64,000 nt of DNA from NCBI GenBank assembly GCA_009760855.2, contig WPIO01000018.1, positions 5,537,001-5,601,000 on the forward strand. Direction: 5' to 3'. The translations under genes were made by a program, and so were the position numbers. Below, piece after piece: positions 51,428 to 62,923 of the stretch. The stretch comes from Cristatella mucedo. Taxonomy: Eukaryota; Bryozoa; Phylactolaemata; Cristatellidae. Numbering within the stretch: the first letter of the stretch is position 1; each line of letters begins with the position of its first letter. The notes beneath the pieces were generated by a model. The model did not search any database and was not told where the DNA came from. It saw only the letters and a list, made by a program, of their open reading frames with translations.

Positions 51428-51520
<93 letters not shown>
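51314..51520. repeat. (TA)n microsatellites
   Basis: Two TA tracts (51314-51378, 51432-51520) around a short unique piece. Confidence 0.97.
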
Positions 51521-51523
<3 letters not shown>

Positions 51524-51619
51524 CTACCAGGACTAAGTAGTCGTTGCACTGGAGAATTTTTCATTTGCACACGTGAAGGTCAATCGGCTTTTGAGCACAT
51601 CAGGTGGCCAGCGTCTCCA

Positions 51620-52145
51620 TCTCGCGAGAGTTGTGGAAGTGAGTTCCACAGTCTCAGGTTTGCATAGCTCAAAATTCTGTCACTGACGTTCTTTGAGCTG
51701 AGGAATTGAGCATTTAATTTATTTTTATTGAGGACGTGAGGACAAAAGGATGCAAAACAGGTGAAGCTAGATAGAGCTTAGCTAGAGACACATGGTCAAA
51801 CCTCTGCAATCTCTAAACTAGTCTAGCAGCCATATTCATCACCAGCTTCAGTGGGGCCCAGTAGATTTTTTGGTAACCCAGCCAAAATGATCGTGCTTCC
51901 TTTGCAGCAATTGTAAAGCGCCTTGAAAGAGATTGAGTTCTCTGAGCGCGCTTTATCAAATGTATTATTGAAGTTACTAAAATGGAGCTGAAATAATCTA
52001 GATGAGACAGAACTAAGAATCTATTTAAATTTTTTACACGCAACAGGGGTAGACATTCCTTTATCTTACATAGGGATCGGACGTGATAGCAGTTTGAGAA
52101 ATCTTTATTGTGAAACTTTGAAAACTTTTTGAAAACTAAGCAATG
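51620..52145 (-). mobile_element. LINE B fragment interrupted by an L2 tail
   Basis: Minus reading LVMNMAARLV and a decayed 'WNS' segment near 51630-51660. A plus-strand L2 terminus (51895-51970) sits inside. Confidence 0.6.
51895..51970 (+). mobile_element. L2 3' terminus only
   Basis: GCAATTGTAAAGCGCCTTG, GAGATTGAGTTCTCTGAG, GCGCTTTATCAAATG, ATTATT: a very short 5'-truncated insertion. Confidence 0.8.
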
Positions 52146-52639
52146 TGTTAACGACGACGCCTAAATGTATAAATACTAAAGAATATGTTTTGATTCATTG
52201 GCTATCGAGAAACAGCGTTTTGCTCTGTTTACTTTCGTTCAGGAGGACGTCTGAGTGCTGAATCTTCAAGTTCGGAAGTAGGCGATCTGTTGATGCCCTC
52301 CTTAGCAACCGGATAACTCCAATTACGATGGCAGGTTGTGGTTCCGGATTTTGGTGGCTGGCTGGGAAGTATTACTCTGCTCACCCATGGGCATGATACA
52401 CGATAATAATAATAATGGAAACATCTACTAGTAGAGAAAATCTGCATTATGTTTGTACCTTAAAGTATGGCCGACGCCTTTCGCATAGCTTTTGCAGACT
52501 TTGTTCGTCTAATAGAAAGTGCGACGTAGTCTTATTGCTCTGGCTCACAGGAAAAGTTGGGCGAACACTCAGTGACCTAGGCCACAGCGGAAGATCATAT
52601 CAACACGAGAGTTCACTACTAGCTATAGTAAAGGGAAGG

Positions 52640-53160
52640 TCGCCTTACTATTTTTTCAATGGCCATATACGATTTTACCATCAGGAGAAGGTTATCAACG
52701 GAAAAATCGCTAGGAAGCTGGGAACAAGCGAGAAGGCTGTCCGATATAACATTCGGAAAATGTCTGTGCAAGGGACGATGAAGAATTAACCGGCATCTGG
52801 GCGCCCTCGGCCTTCTACTAGGAGATGATCGGCCGAAAATTGAGTGCTTGAAGGCCGGCTTTGCCCCTGCCCGAGTCCATGCCAAAGCACCCGAGCTTAC
52901 CACCGGCAAGATATTCAGTGAGCGGACGGTGAACAACGGAGGTGAAAGCTCAACGAACAAGGGCTTATGGCAAGGTTGGCAATGACAGCTGAGGAACTGA
53001 CGATAGCCCACACAGAAGCACGTTCTCTGTGGGCGTGGAAGCGTAGACACTGGTCTACCGAAGCTTGGGCTTGGGTATTCTTTACCGACGACAGTAAGTG
53101 CGCCGTGTATGGCAGCAGCAAACGTCGAAGTCGAGGAAGTGACGTAGCACGGAAGAAGCA
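52640..53160 (+). pseudogene. Tc1/mariner-like transposase fragment
   Basis: Helix-turn-helix part GKIARKLGTSEKAVRYNI and the GRP linker (ASGRPRPSTRR), then after frame breaks AWAWVFFTDDSKCAVYGS, the second catalytic Asp region (V.F.DES.F..G in the family). No terminal inverted repeat located. Confidence 0.7.
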
Positions 53161-53164
53161 GCTC

Positions 53165-53450
53165 AGAACTGCGGGAAAGAATGGGCCGCAGTCGGCAGCA
53201 GGAGAGCAGACGTTGATCCTTAAGAATTGTAGGAGTGAGTTCCATAGTCTAGGAGGACCTTCAGAGCAAAGCGTCTGTCGCCAACGGTCTTGAAGTGAAA
53301 TAAAAGAGCAGCTACTTTATCGTCCGCGATCGTCATATCGTCCATCCACCTGAGAGTACGGCGAGGCAGAAGCTGGTGCAAAAAATTGCTGATAAACTCT
53401 GACCAATATCTACTTTGATGATGACAAGAGAAAGAATAGAGAAACGATCT
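53165..53450 (-). mobile_element. LINE B C-terminal fragment
   Basis: Minus reading HFKTVGDRRFALK; GAATTGTAGGAGTGAGTTCC matches the reverse complement of the LINE B 'WNSLP' stretch. It abuts the mariner fragment. Confidence 0.65.
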
Positions 53451-54125
53451 ACTAGATCGCGACAAGCATCATTAGATAAGGTTACGGCTTTTCAACTGAG
53501 AGCAGTCTCTCTACCCAGCCACTAGCTGCTCTGCCGATAAATTTTTCACGTTCTTCATACGATCCGTCGCCCACATTCGTGCCTCCATAAAACCATCTCC
53601 GACGAAGTCGTAACCTGTAAGCGCCATTAATAAATTTTTATAATGGTCTGTTTACGGAACGGCTGCCTTTCGTATTAATATTAAAAATAGCCAGTCTCCT
53701 GGTGACAGTATGACAGTGCCTCTCAAGTCTTCACTGTCAGTCGAACTTAGTTAAGCCGCAGATGAGGTTTTAAATGCTTCTCCGGGTAAAACGGTTGTTA
53801 CAAAGTCGTTTTATTAGGCTACCGCTCAATGAATACTTATTTTTGGAACACCAAGCGGATGTGAAATTTGAAAAGTCTGAAATACATTAACACTTGGCAT
53901 CTTGGTGGGAAAGGTAACTGCATTGGCAACTCGCTCCTCGAGGGGCTCAAGCAAGAGATTCCAAGGCGCGCTTCAAAGGGTCTGCAAGTGGTTCGTAATT
54001 GACTTAACAACGAATTGCAATGGCTATTTGTTCTTAATAACAAATTGCAATGGCTATTCGTTTGAGCCTCTGCCTGTTTGAGTTATCTTGTCCATTGAAA
54101 TCAGAAAAACCAGTTAGCAGGCATA
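53451..54125. other. Unannotated, with a short repeat H relic
   Basis: 53800-53900 resembles the 3' part of repeat H inverted (AATACTTATTT, GGATGTGAAATTTGAAAAGTCTG). No gene. Confidence 0.4.
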
Positions 54126-54129
54126 ATAA

Positions 54130-54335
54130 AATAATAATAATGCACTTGATAAAGCGCCCTCAGAGAACTCAATCTCTTCCTAGTTTGATAATGCACTTGC
54201 CCTTGAGACTTCCTAGACGCTTTACATTTGCTGCAAAGGGAAACGCGATTGAATCGTAAGTAATATCATGCTTGATAAATAACATGAACAGCGTGGTTAG
54301 GGGTGACGAAGTGCACAGGGTAAGCATGCAAATAC
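54130..54335 (-). mobile_element. L2 3' end with an internal duplication
   Basis: Normal tail and stem-loop, with GATAATGCACTTG repeated inside the stem-loop region. A nearby GTGCACAGGGTAAGC (54312) recurs inverted at about 54427. Confidence 0.75.
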
Positions 54336-54589
54336 TTAAAAAGTGAATACATAGAATGGCGATCGACTTGGAGCGGCCGTTCATTTCAGAAAGCACTTTC
54401 TGAGTAAGGCCAACCGCCATCAGATAGCTTACCCTGTGCACTTATATGGTTCTGTCAGTGGAAATATCACACCTATGATCCTACGGCGAAAAAATATAAG
54501 GCGATCGGTCAGGTCGGGGGCCACTGGAGAACGAACAGCATAACTGCTAAGGAACGTCGGACGCGCGTGTCACAGTCTGGGACTGGTAG

Positions 54590-55990
54590 GCAAAAACTCG
54601 TTAAGGTTCAGAGCGAGACTGTCCGAGTATACTAACGGAATAGGGGTACTGTTTTAAGAGGGCCCAAGGGTACAAGGCCAATACTGCTCCCCGCTACAGA
54701 GAGAGCGGCCTCGGGCGACTCCTAGGGCGGTGTGGACATTTACCTGATTTCGCTGTGACACCTTCGGCTATTTCGCTGCTATCTTCGCTGCGACAACTAT
54801 CTTGCAGTTCATTGAGCTACGTAGATGCTGAGGGGGGTTGAGCTTTTTAGTCAGCAGGAGCTACTGAGTGTATACACCATTCTACCTGTAGCCATAGCAG
54901 CCCATTTGGTGGCATTGGCTCTTGATCGAATTGCAGGGGCTCATACGCCTATCTAATTCAGCTTTATTCAGTTGATAACCCAGGTTGTAGATGTGAGTTC
55001 TACCACAGGATTGTAGTGCTGTCCGTTTGAAGAGACGCTATATCCGCCGCCAATGCTCTAAGTGCACTGTGATATTTAGTGCTCTTTGATCGCCCAGGTG
55101 GTTAGATGCTCACTCTCAATGACCGAGTTCATGGGTTCTAATCTTACAGTTGAGAGGTGCTTTATTGCCTTACTGCGAGCGGCGGTTACAGATGACAAGG
55201 CTCTCCTGCCGCTATACAGGTTAGGCTGTAAATCAGCCAAGATTTTTTTCTGCTGCTATGCAACCGAGGCTCTTGAATTAGGTGACCTACACTTTTAGGG
55301 GCTTAGCGACATTTCTTCGGCAGAGCTGCTGACAAAAAGCAGGTTTTAAAGAATCAAGGACTCGATAATATTATTCGTTAGCAAGACATTTCGCAGAGTA
55401 GAGCCTGATTTGAGGTGCGAAATTTTGGATTTCATCCGACGCAAATGAGCTGAAGTAACTGACTTATAAGTAAACTATTCTTCCATGGCGGCCTGTTGTA
55501 TGCTTATCTCCCTTAACGTCAATTCGATCGGCTCGCGTGTTGCACTGCTTGACGACGCTTGGGATTGGCCATCATTGATGATGCATCAAATTAACTGGCC
55601 AAAGCTGATGGCTATCTCGACTCAGTTTGTGTACTAAGAAATACTTTCGGAAGCGGATTGACGATGCCACGTACGTTCACGCGCCTCCGGGCTTGCAAGG
55701 ACGCATGCAGTACAGTCGAGAAGACTACTGTCGTTCGTTGAAAAGGAAGTGCGATAAAAACCGACAGCCGGTCTTCTAAAGCGCCGGGGCTCTCGAAACG
55801 GCCCTCCTAGTGCTAAAGAGGAGCCCGTGCGACGATAGCTGAAAGCTCTCAAGGCTCACTGCGACGGACTATTTCAAGCTGAACTCTCGTGGCTTCTGAG
55901 AGTGCATGAGCATCATTCGCTGGCCGCTGGGCGTGGCTGAGTGGGTTAGCGTCCGCATGCCACAATAGCAGCTAGAGGCGTTCCCTTATG
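54590..55990 (-). repeat. Composite repeat I, copy 3
   Basis: Reverse complement aligns with 39230-41095 minus the 594-bp block. On the plus strand a tRNA-like module lies at about 55090-55150 (CCCAGGTGGTTAGATGC, then GGGTTCTAATC), and a second tRNA-like head at about 55930 (GCGTGGCTGAGTGGGTTAGC). Confidence 0.7.
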
Positions 55991-56204
55991 AGCCAAAGGC
56001 TGTCACTCCTTCTGCTCGTGTCATTCTGTCACCTGGCGCTTCTTGAAGCACTCTGACCTGAGCGTAACCATATTGCCACGGCGGGGACGTAAGCTGCTGC
56101 TGCCACTGTTCAAAGAGCGTAGCGTCACTACTTGAACCAATGCTTTGTCGGCCAAGGAAAACTATTGTTCGAAATCCCCCCCCGAGAATTTTAAAGCTGT
56201 GCCG
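55991..56204. other. Spacer
   Basis: Nothing recognised. Confidence 0.5.
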
Positions 56205-56283
56205 CTATGCAAATGTAAAGCGCCTAGAAAGAGATTTAGTTCTCCGAGGGCGCTTTATCAAGTGCATTATTATTTTTATTATG
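56205..56283 (+). mobile_element. L2 3' terminus
   Basis: AAAGCGCCTAGAAAGAG, GGGCGCTTTATCAAGTGC, ATTATT. The SINE A copy follows almost at once. Confidence 0.85.
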
Positions 56284-56295
56284 CCTGAGCAGCGT

Positions 56296-56486
56296 CCAGG
56301 AGCCGTGATGACACACTAGGTAAGGTGGTTGCTTTTACGACCTCGGTCCCGAGGTCGTGGGTTCGATTCCTGCGATGGGTGATCCTTTATCGCCACTGCA
56401 AGCAGGGGTGATAGCCGTAAAGGCTCTTCTGTCTCTATCCAAAAATGGGGCCGTTTAACCAGCTAAGATTTATTAATTTACTTAGG
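56296..56486 (+). mobile_element. tRNA-derived SINE A, copy 2
   Basis: GAGCCGTGATGACACACTAG (box A region), GTGGGTTCGATTCCTGC (box B), GCCGTAAAGGCTCTTCTGTC, tail AGATTTATTAATTT. Confidence 0.85.
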
Positions 56487-56569
56487 AGCCAACCGGCGGC
56501 CGTAATTCACTGGAAGAAAGCTACCACCAAGCAGTCAGGTGAAGTGACAACTGACAAGTTCTGACGTAA

Positions 56570-56719
56570 GCTTTTCAACGACCTTTTATTATTGATTCCA
56601 CGAGCAACTGAAAAACGGATTAATTAAGCAAGCAAGATCCACATCCGGTATTTCAACGATATAGGCAGCCCATGTCCCGAAAGGCCGATGTCTTGGTGGC
56701 CGATGATGGACGGCTGCAA
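56570..56719 (-). other. MT-B 3' UTR with poly(A) signal
   Basis: On the minus strand AATAAA lies at 56590-56585, with the same flanking CAATAATAAAAGG as MT-A. The stretch from stop to signal is collinear with that of MT-A. Confidence 0.75.
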
Positions 56720-59700
56720 CTAGCAGCAACCTGGAACGACAAAAAGTGGACCTCAGTAGAGCATGCTTTCAAATAGCACTGGGAAAACTGTGACTCGAGC
56801 TCGGCCGACCGCTGCCACCTACTTTTGTCTCCTTCGGCACAGCAAGCCTTTTCGGTGCAGCACTCCTTACCTGGCAAAGGTAAGACTCGCTAGGGCAGCC
56901 ATTGCAGTGACGCAAGCCAACGGCAGCTCGCCAAGCGACAGCCGACTTTTTAATAAAGCGAGCAATGCAGTCCTTGACCTCTTAACTCTAGTGCGACTAA
57001 GCTTTCAGCAGGCTCAGCGCCTTACCTGCATCACCAGTGCAACACCCACTGTCTGAACCACATACCGACTGACCTTCACAGCAGCCTGCAACAGCTGAAA
57101 GTGAGCACCCATAATGCTCAGCCTGCCAATCTGCTCAATCAGCAGACAGAGCCAGAGACAGAGCTGGAGAGGCAGAGACAATTCTAGATGGAATGAAATG
57201 GACGGGGAGACGTAGATAGATTAAAATGCTAGATGGCACCATAATAATGATAATAACAATCATATTTTTTATATAGGGCCTTCAGATAAATCAATCTCTT
57301 TTTAGGCACTTTACATTTGCTGCAAAAAAGCAGGATCGAATGATTAGTGATAGCGTGCTCTATAAACAACAAGAATAACTTAGTGAGGGTGAAATGCACA
57401 AGGTCAGCACGCAATCCGGTTAGTGGTAGTATGCACAGTATTAGCACGCATAGGCACATAAAGATCGAATCACAGAGACCAACTAAATACTGTGATAAAT
57501 ATATGGGTTTTAGTTTCCTTTTAAATGTGGACAAGTCAGGAGATGTCGTGACGCAAGTTGGGATAGAGTTCAAGGCTTTGGAAGATACAAACTCAATGCA
57601 CGGTCTCCAAAGGATTTTAGGTTTGTACGAGGTATAGGTAAACAATTAGATTTCAAAAAGCGGGTAATGTGATGCTTAGCCTGGAGCAGTAGATCGGATA
57701 TTTAGGCTGGAGCCAAAGAATGAAGGGACCTCAAAGTGAGCGACAAAACCTTGAATTCTATGCGTTGCTTGACTTGGAGCCAGGTCATGTCGACGAGAAG
57801 TGGTGTGATTGGCAACTGCGATGCTCACCACAGACAAGTCTAGCTGCAGAGTTTTGCCCCAGGTGTAAGCGCCAGATTGCGCTGGCCGGTAGACCAGCAA
57901 GTAGTGAGTTACAGAAGGCAAATCGGAGTATCACAAATGCATGGACCGATTCAGATGCCGTATCCCTGTCTAAACAAGATAACATTTCAGCAATGTTATG
58001 TAGCTGAAAGTAGGCAGACTTGATTGTCGAGCGAATGTAGTCGTCTAACAAAGGATTCTTTGAAGCATGACACCCAGGTTTGGTGGAGATTCAACAGGAG
58101 ATTTGCTGGCAATGCCGATTTTGAGCGTAAACTTTTCCAATTTCCTAATCTTACTTGGTTTTCCCATAACTAGTAAGTTATTTTATCATCGTTCAATTTA
58201 GGAAAGTTTGCTGGCATCCGTGTGCGGGTGCCATCAATACATGTTGCAAGAGAGCTGAGAGAATTCTACGTGCTGTAGAGCTGGAAGAGATTAAAGCAAT
58301 AGTACAAGTGGGTGTCATCTACACAGAAGTGAAAGCCTGGATTTTACCTGGCAATCACAACGGCTAGAGGGATAGGATAAACTGTGAACAGAATGGGACC
58401 AGGCACGAAGCTCTGGCATGCCCCGTATTTCAGAGGTTTTCTAGGATGAACTTGGTTAATTCGCATCAATAACTGAGATAGGACCTGAACCATTGCAATA
58501 CGGTGCCACTGTATCGTGGTGTCGGATCGTTCAGTCGCAGGGGACGGGGGGGGGGCTGGGGGATGGAACCGGACGGTCGAGGGGTGGCCTCCGCGATTGT
58601 CCAAATGTAGAAAAAATCACCTTGAATTTGAAACTTAGTAGCGACCCAAGCATTAGGTTACTTACCATCCAACCTGCATCGCTGAAGAAACGGTTGCAAG
58701 CGAGGGAAGATAAAAAATGGGCCGATGCAAAAGCGAATACCTGCCTTTCAAAGCTAGCATATACATTAAAATACCGTATAAAGCTACTAAAAAATTACAT
58801 TATTAATAAAATGCAGACATTCTTATTTACTTTAAATGTAAATGTATACGCTGAGATCCGAAAGAGAGAGTGTGTAGGCCGAAAGAAATACAGGCGCAGG
58901 GAAGCTCACCTAACCATGCCGAGTTTGACGAACGTATAAGATCAAAAAAAAACCGCTACCAACAGGTTATATAATGAGTTGAAATCGACATTTGTGGCCA
59001 ATTATGCATGGACCTACGTCTTTTAGATCTCCAAGCTTCGGGCAAGGGATAAAATACATTTTCTCGGCGGCTTCAAATGGATTCAGAATAAGCTGCGGTT
59101 TTCGACGGATCGCTATGGGTAGCACTATCAGAATACGGCGAGCAAACCTTGCTCGTAATTTTCACTCTTCCGTAAAACTAACCTCAATTACAGCGCGGGC
59201 CACTTGTTAAGGAATAGTTTTGGTTAGATCGAACGCTTTGGAAACTGGGCAGACACCCAATGCCACTCGCCGAAGGTGGCATAGTAGCCGCAGTGGCGCA
59301 TGCATCTGTGCGCGGGAAGGAAGCTGCCAAGAGATCGGTGGGAAGCTGCGCTGCGCTGCGGATAAGCAAGAAATGTGTCCAATAGGACAGCTTTGACAAT
59401 GTCCGCCGCACATGGAGCGACGGAGAGCCGGGGACGCCGCCGCGCCCCCTGCCCCTGCCCCCCTCCCGGGCTTTTAGCCAGGGAACGATCGGCTCCTGAC
59501 AATGTAGCAAGCGCCCGAAGGTCCGATGCGCTCGATTATGGGCCGAAGAAAACGCTCGAGCTTAGCAGCTACACGACCTCCGTGAGCTGACGGCGAAGCG
59601 AAGGTTAAATGGACAACGACTATGACAAGGGCAGCACAGGAAACTTTGCCGCTGAAGACAGCCCGAGGACGAGCGTGCATTGAGTGGGCATGGGCGTGGC

Positions 59701-60283
59701 TGTGCAGAACACTGGCCGACTGAATATAGTAGACGAGTATTCTTTTCCGACCAAAGTAAGCTCACCGCTAATGGCAGCAGAAGATATCGATCCTACGTTC
59801 GATGCAGGAATGATAAAGAATACGCCGATACCTGCTTGTAGCATTCCCTAGCCTTCGGGTCCGGATCGCCGATTGTGCATAGCAGAGCGGGCAGTGTAGG
59901 AGCACTATATTGCATTGAAGGCATAATGGATAACTAATACAGCTAAATTAGAATCCTGGATAGCATTGAGCTAACAGGAGATCAATGCCAAACATTCAGA
60001 CCAGAGTTCGGCTGCAGTTTCCCGACATGTCTCTCACTGCACGCGATCACTTGCACTAGCGAAGTCACGCTAGCGCTTGCGCTAGCTGAGTCACCTGAGT
60101 GCTTGCACTCGCCGAGTCACGTGAGTGGCTTGTGACGGCCGAGTCCTAAGCCAATTGACTCTCTACTGGGCGAGGTTCAGATTCGTCGGAGAGCTCTCGA
60201 CAGCCACTTCAGATCAGCGGCCAGATTATAAGACTAGTGTTATATACTATGATATACTATTAATATATATACTATACTATATA

Positions 60284-60316
<33 letters not shown>

Positions 60317-60381
60317 TATGTAATATACTATATATATAATATAATATAATATATAATATATAATATATAATATACTATATA

Positions 60382-60441
<60 letters not shown>

Positions 60442-60921
60442 TATATATATATATATATATACTATTAATATACTATAATTACTAGCGGTGTGCTATTCCA
60501 AAACATTCGATGTAACTTTGAAACTCCTTGAGTCTACGCTCGCGCGAATAGTGAATCGGAATCGAGAATCGGAATCGAGTAGGGGCCATACCAACCAGCA
60601 TTATTGTGTCAACCGCCCGTGCTCTGTTTTTTATGCTAAATAAATCGTGTTTTTTCCTGGTGGTGCGTTGTACTCTGGTGTTATTTTGGCACGAACTTCA
60701 GTCTTTTGGGCCAACCGGGTAAATATTGAAACTGCCTGCAGCAGCAGTCGAGCACGCGGCCCTAGCTGAGTGGTGTGGCACAAATTATGACTGATAATGA
60801 ATTAAATGTATACACACACAGAGTATTATTTACAAACCGGGAGACAGAGAGGCAGAGAGAAACAGAGAGAAGAGACAAACAGACAGATAGACAAACAGAT
60901 AGACAGACAGATAGACAGAAA

Positions 60922-60977
<56 letters not shown>

Positions 60978-61619
60978 AAGAGAGATTGATACCATTTCCC
61001 CACACGAACCTTCTGTTCCCGAGAATCTCGCACCACTGCGAGCCACCGCTGCAGCCGCGACAGCTGCGTCCTACCTTGAGCTTTGGCAGGGCCGCAGCAC
61101 TCGCCCGTGTTGCAGCACGCTGCCTCCTCCTTGCTCTCACAGCACGGCTTCTGAGCATCCGTGCCACAGTCCGCCGAGCCGCCACAGCACGAGCCTGGTA
61201 AATAAAGAACGGCAATGCCGAGCTAGTCTTCTATAATATATAGCGCCAGCATTAGCCCCGCTTCTGTGCTCCCCTTCGGCAAAAGGCGTCACCGCCCAAT
61301 TTGTGAAGAAGATCAATTCAAAAGGACGAGCTTTTGAGCTTTCTTTTGTTTAAATGTCACTGGGTCAAGGGGTGTCATGACGACTGTTGGTAGTGAGTCA
61401 TTGGCTCTGAGAGTATAAACTGTAAGTTATGGTCTCCAAAGGATTTGAACGATGTAAGTGGCGCAACCAGACTACTTTAGTCAGAATAGTGGGTGCTACA
61501 ATGCGAAAGCTGACGACGAGTGAAGAAGTACTCCCGAGATTTGGAGTGAGAGAATGAGTAGAACTAAATGTGAGTAACAAAACCTTGATGTAGAGAGTGG
61601 TATATATACATATATAGCA

Positions 61620-61654
<35 letters not shown>

Positions 61655-61655
61655 G

Positions 61656-61689
<34 letters not shown>

Positions 61690-62923
61690 ATATATATATA
61701 TAATATAATATAATATTATATTATATATATCTTATATATATATATATATATCTTATATATATATATGTGTGTGTATACATATATATATCTTGCTATATAT
61801 ATAGAGAGAGAGAGATAAATATATATATACATATAAGATATATAGCAAGATCACTATAAAGAGAGAGCCTGAAAGATTAGGGAAGGCACTATGTCCATCG
61901 AGCTCTGGAGTTGCTTATTCCTGCGCTGGTAAATGGTGCTACTATGAAGAAGTAGCAGCTGGCTTTGCACAGACCTGGGCGCGCTAGGCGAAGCTGCATC
62001 GTACTGGCAGGACGCTACAAACCAAGGGTGCTACTTTTCAGCAGGCCGTATAGGCCAATGGTTCATTGAGTGCTCGTCGGTGCGTCTGCTGCTAGGTGCG
62101 AAGACGGCTTCGCGAAAGCCCTCTCCGCTTTCGTTGGGACGACCTTCGCACACGCGCCCGTCCTAACCCTCATTACTTATCATTCTTAGGCGCTTGCTGA
62201 TCCGCTTGCTGGTCCGAATGCCAGACGCCCGCCTGCCCTGACAGTGCTGCCCGCATGCCCGGACAGCGCCGCCGCCAAGAGCGCTTTCGCTGGCACGCGT
62301 GGCGGTCTCTCGTCGCCCGATGGCGCGAGCTGCGCTTGCGTTAATAAATAAATAAATACTAGCTGATTGAACAGCCTTATTTGTATAGCGACAGACGAAC
62401 CTTGACGACTGTAGCCGGCGCTTGCAGCAGCAATAGTGGATCGCCCACCGCAGGATTCGAACCCGCGACTTCGGGACCGAGGTCGTGTAAAGCAGCCACC
62501 TTAACTAGAGTGGGCCATCACGTTGCAACGAGGCTCGCTGTGCGCCAAGCGCGAGAGCGCGAGCGCGCGAGCGGCTGCTTAGGCTGCTGGCCCTGCGCTC
62601 GACCCGCCTTTCGCGCGGAGGAGTCGCCGTCGGCGATCGCCATTCGCTCGCGCTGTCACGTGAGCTAGAGCTCATCGAGCGCTCGCGATTTCGCCACCGT
62701 GCGGCGGCGGCGACCGGAGCCGGCGACAGGCGCCCGAACTCGAGGTTTGCCGTTCGAGGGTTGCCGAGCGGGCCAGGCGCGTGAGAGATCGCTCCGCCGA
62801 GCGAGCTGGCTTCGTCGACCGGCCGCGCGCGCGCCAGCGTGGGGGCATGCAAGACCGCTGCTGCCGCCAGGTGCACCCGCCAACGTCGCGCTTTCCCGTA
62901 GGCTTACCGGCCTTGTCCGCCAT
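56720..62923 (-). CDS. Metallothionein-like gene MT-B, 5 coding exons
   Basis: Minus-strand model: 62923-62908 (ATG, MADKA plus one base), 61194-61075, 57085-57026, 56870-56823, 56730-56720 (TAG). All junctions are phase 1 with AG acceptors and GTAAG or GTAGG donors; coding total 255 nt, 84 residues, 20 Cys. Exon 2 reads GSCCGGSADCGTDAQKPCC and continues with ACC and ECC pairs; exon 3 has GCCEGQSVC and GCCTG; exon 4 has KECCTEKACCAEGDK; the protein ends SCC. This is a near-pure Cys-Cys pair pattern at regular spacing, with no aromatic residue. Cytosolic metal binding is inferred from composition and from the paralogue. Introns are 1,713, 3,989, 155 and 92 bp; the first two are packed with L2, SINE, mariner and microsatellite DNA. 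No counterpart of the CxC-rich exon of MT-A was found. Confidence 0.85.
57240..58500 (-). mobile_element. L2 copy inside MT-B intron 2
   Basis: Tail and stem-loop at 57240-57320; minus readings SSKALNSIPTCVTTSPDLST and SAYFQLHNIAEMLSCLDRDT; upper end near TGGTTCAGGTCCTATCTCAG about 58465-58490. Same orientation as MT-B. Confidence 0.85.
58501..59580. other. MT-B intron 2 sequence, no exon found
   Basis: Mixed composition with G11 and C-rich tracts. Open frames carry no Cys clusters; nothing supported. Confidence 0.45.
59590..59850 (+). pseudogene. Tc1/mariner-like transposase fragment
   Basis: RVFFSDQSKLTANGSRRYRS and DKEYADTC correspond to the second catalytic Asp region and downstream segment of Tc1-like transposases; similar to 52640-53160 but a different stretch. 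It lies in MT-B intron 2. Confidence 0.65.
60049..60150. repeat. About 27-bp minisatellite, 3-4 units
   Basis: CTTGCACT(A/C)GC.GA(A/G)TCAC recurs with changes, each unit pairing with itself through GTGACTC/GAGTCAC. Confidence 0.75.
60240..60482. repeat. (TA)n and TA-rich microsatellite
   Basis: About 240 bp almost only A and T, mostly TA. Confidence 0.97.
60840..60980. repeat. (ACAG/ATAG)n then (GA)n microsatellite
   Basis: Imperfect GACAGATA repeats then about 50 bp GA; in MT-B intron 2. Confidence 0.97.
61320..61598 (-). mobile_element. Old L2 C-terminal fragment in MT-B intron 1
   Basis: The reverse complement follows the L2 block around the 'WNSLP...SPDLT.FK' codons (TTTAAATGTCACTGGGTCAAG, GGTCTCCAAAGGATTTGA on plus), diverged. 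Confidence 0.6.
61605..61860. repeat. (TA)n-rich microsatellite with an inverted piece
   Basis: Long TA tracts. TATATATAGCAAGATATATA recurs in both orientations, so the tract can fold. Confidence 0.95.
61861..62340. other. MT-B intron 1 sequence
   Basis: No exon or repeat recognised. Confidence 0.5.
62341..62523 (-). mobile_element. tRNA-derived SINE A, copy 3, in MT-B intron 1
   Basis: Minus strand: CGTGATGGCCCACTCTAG head, GGGTTCGAATCCTGC box B, tail AGTATTTATTTATTTATT. Confidence 0.85.
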
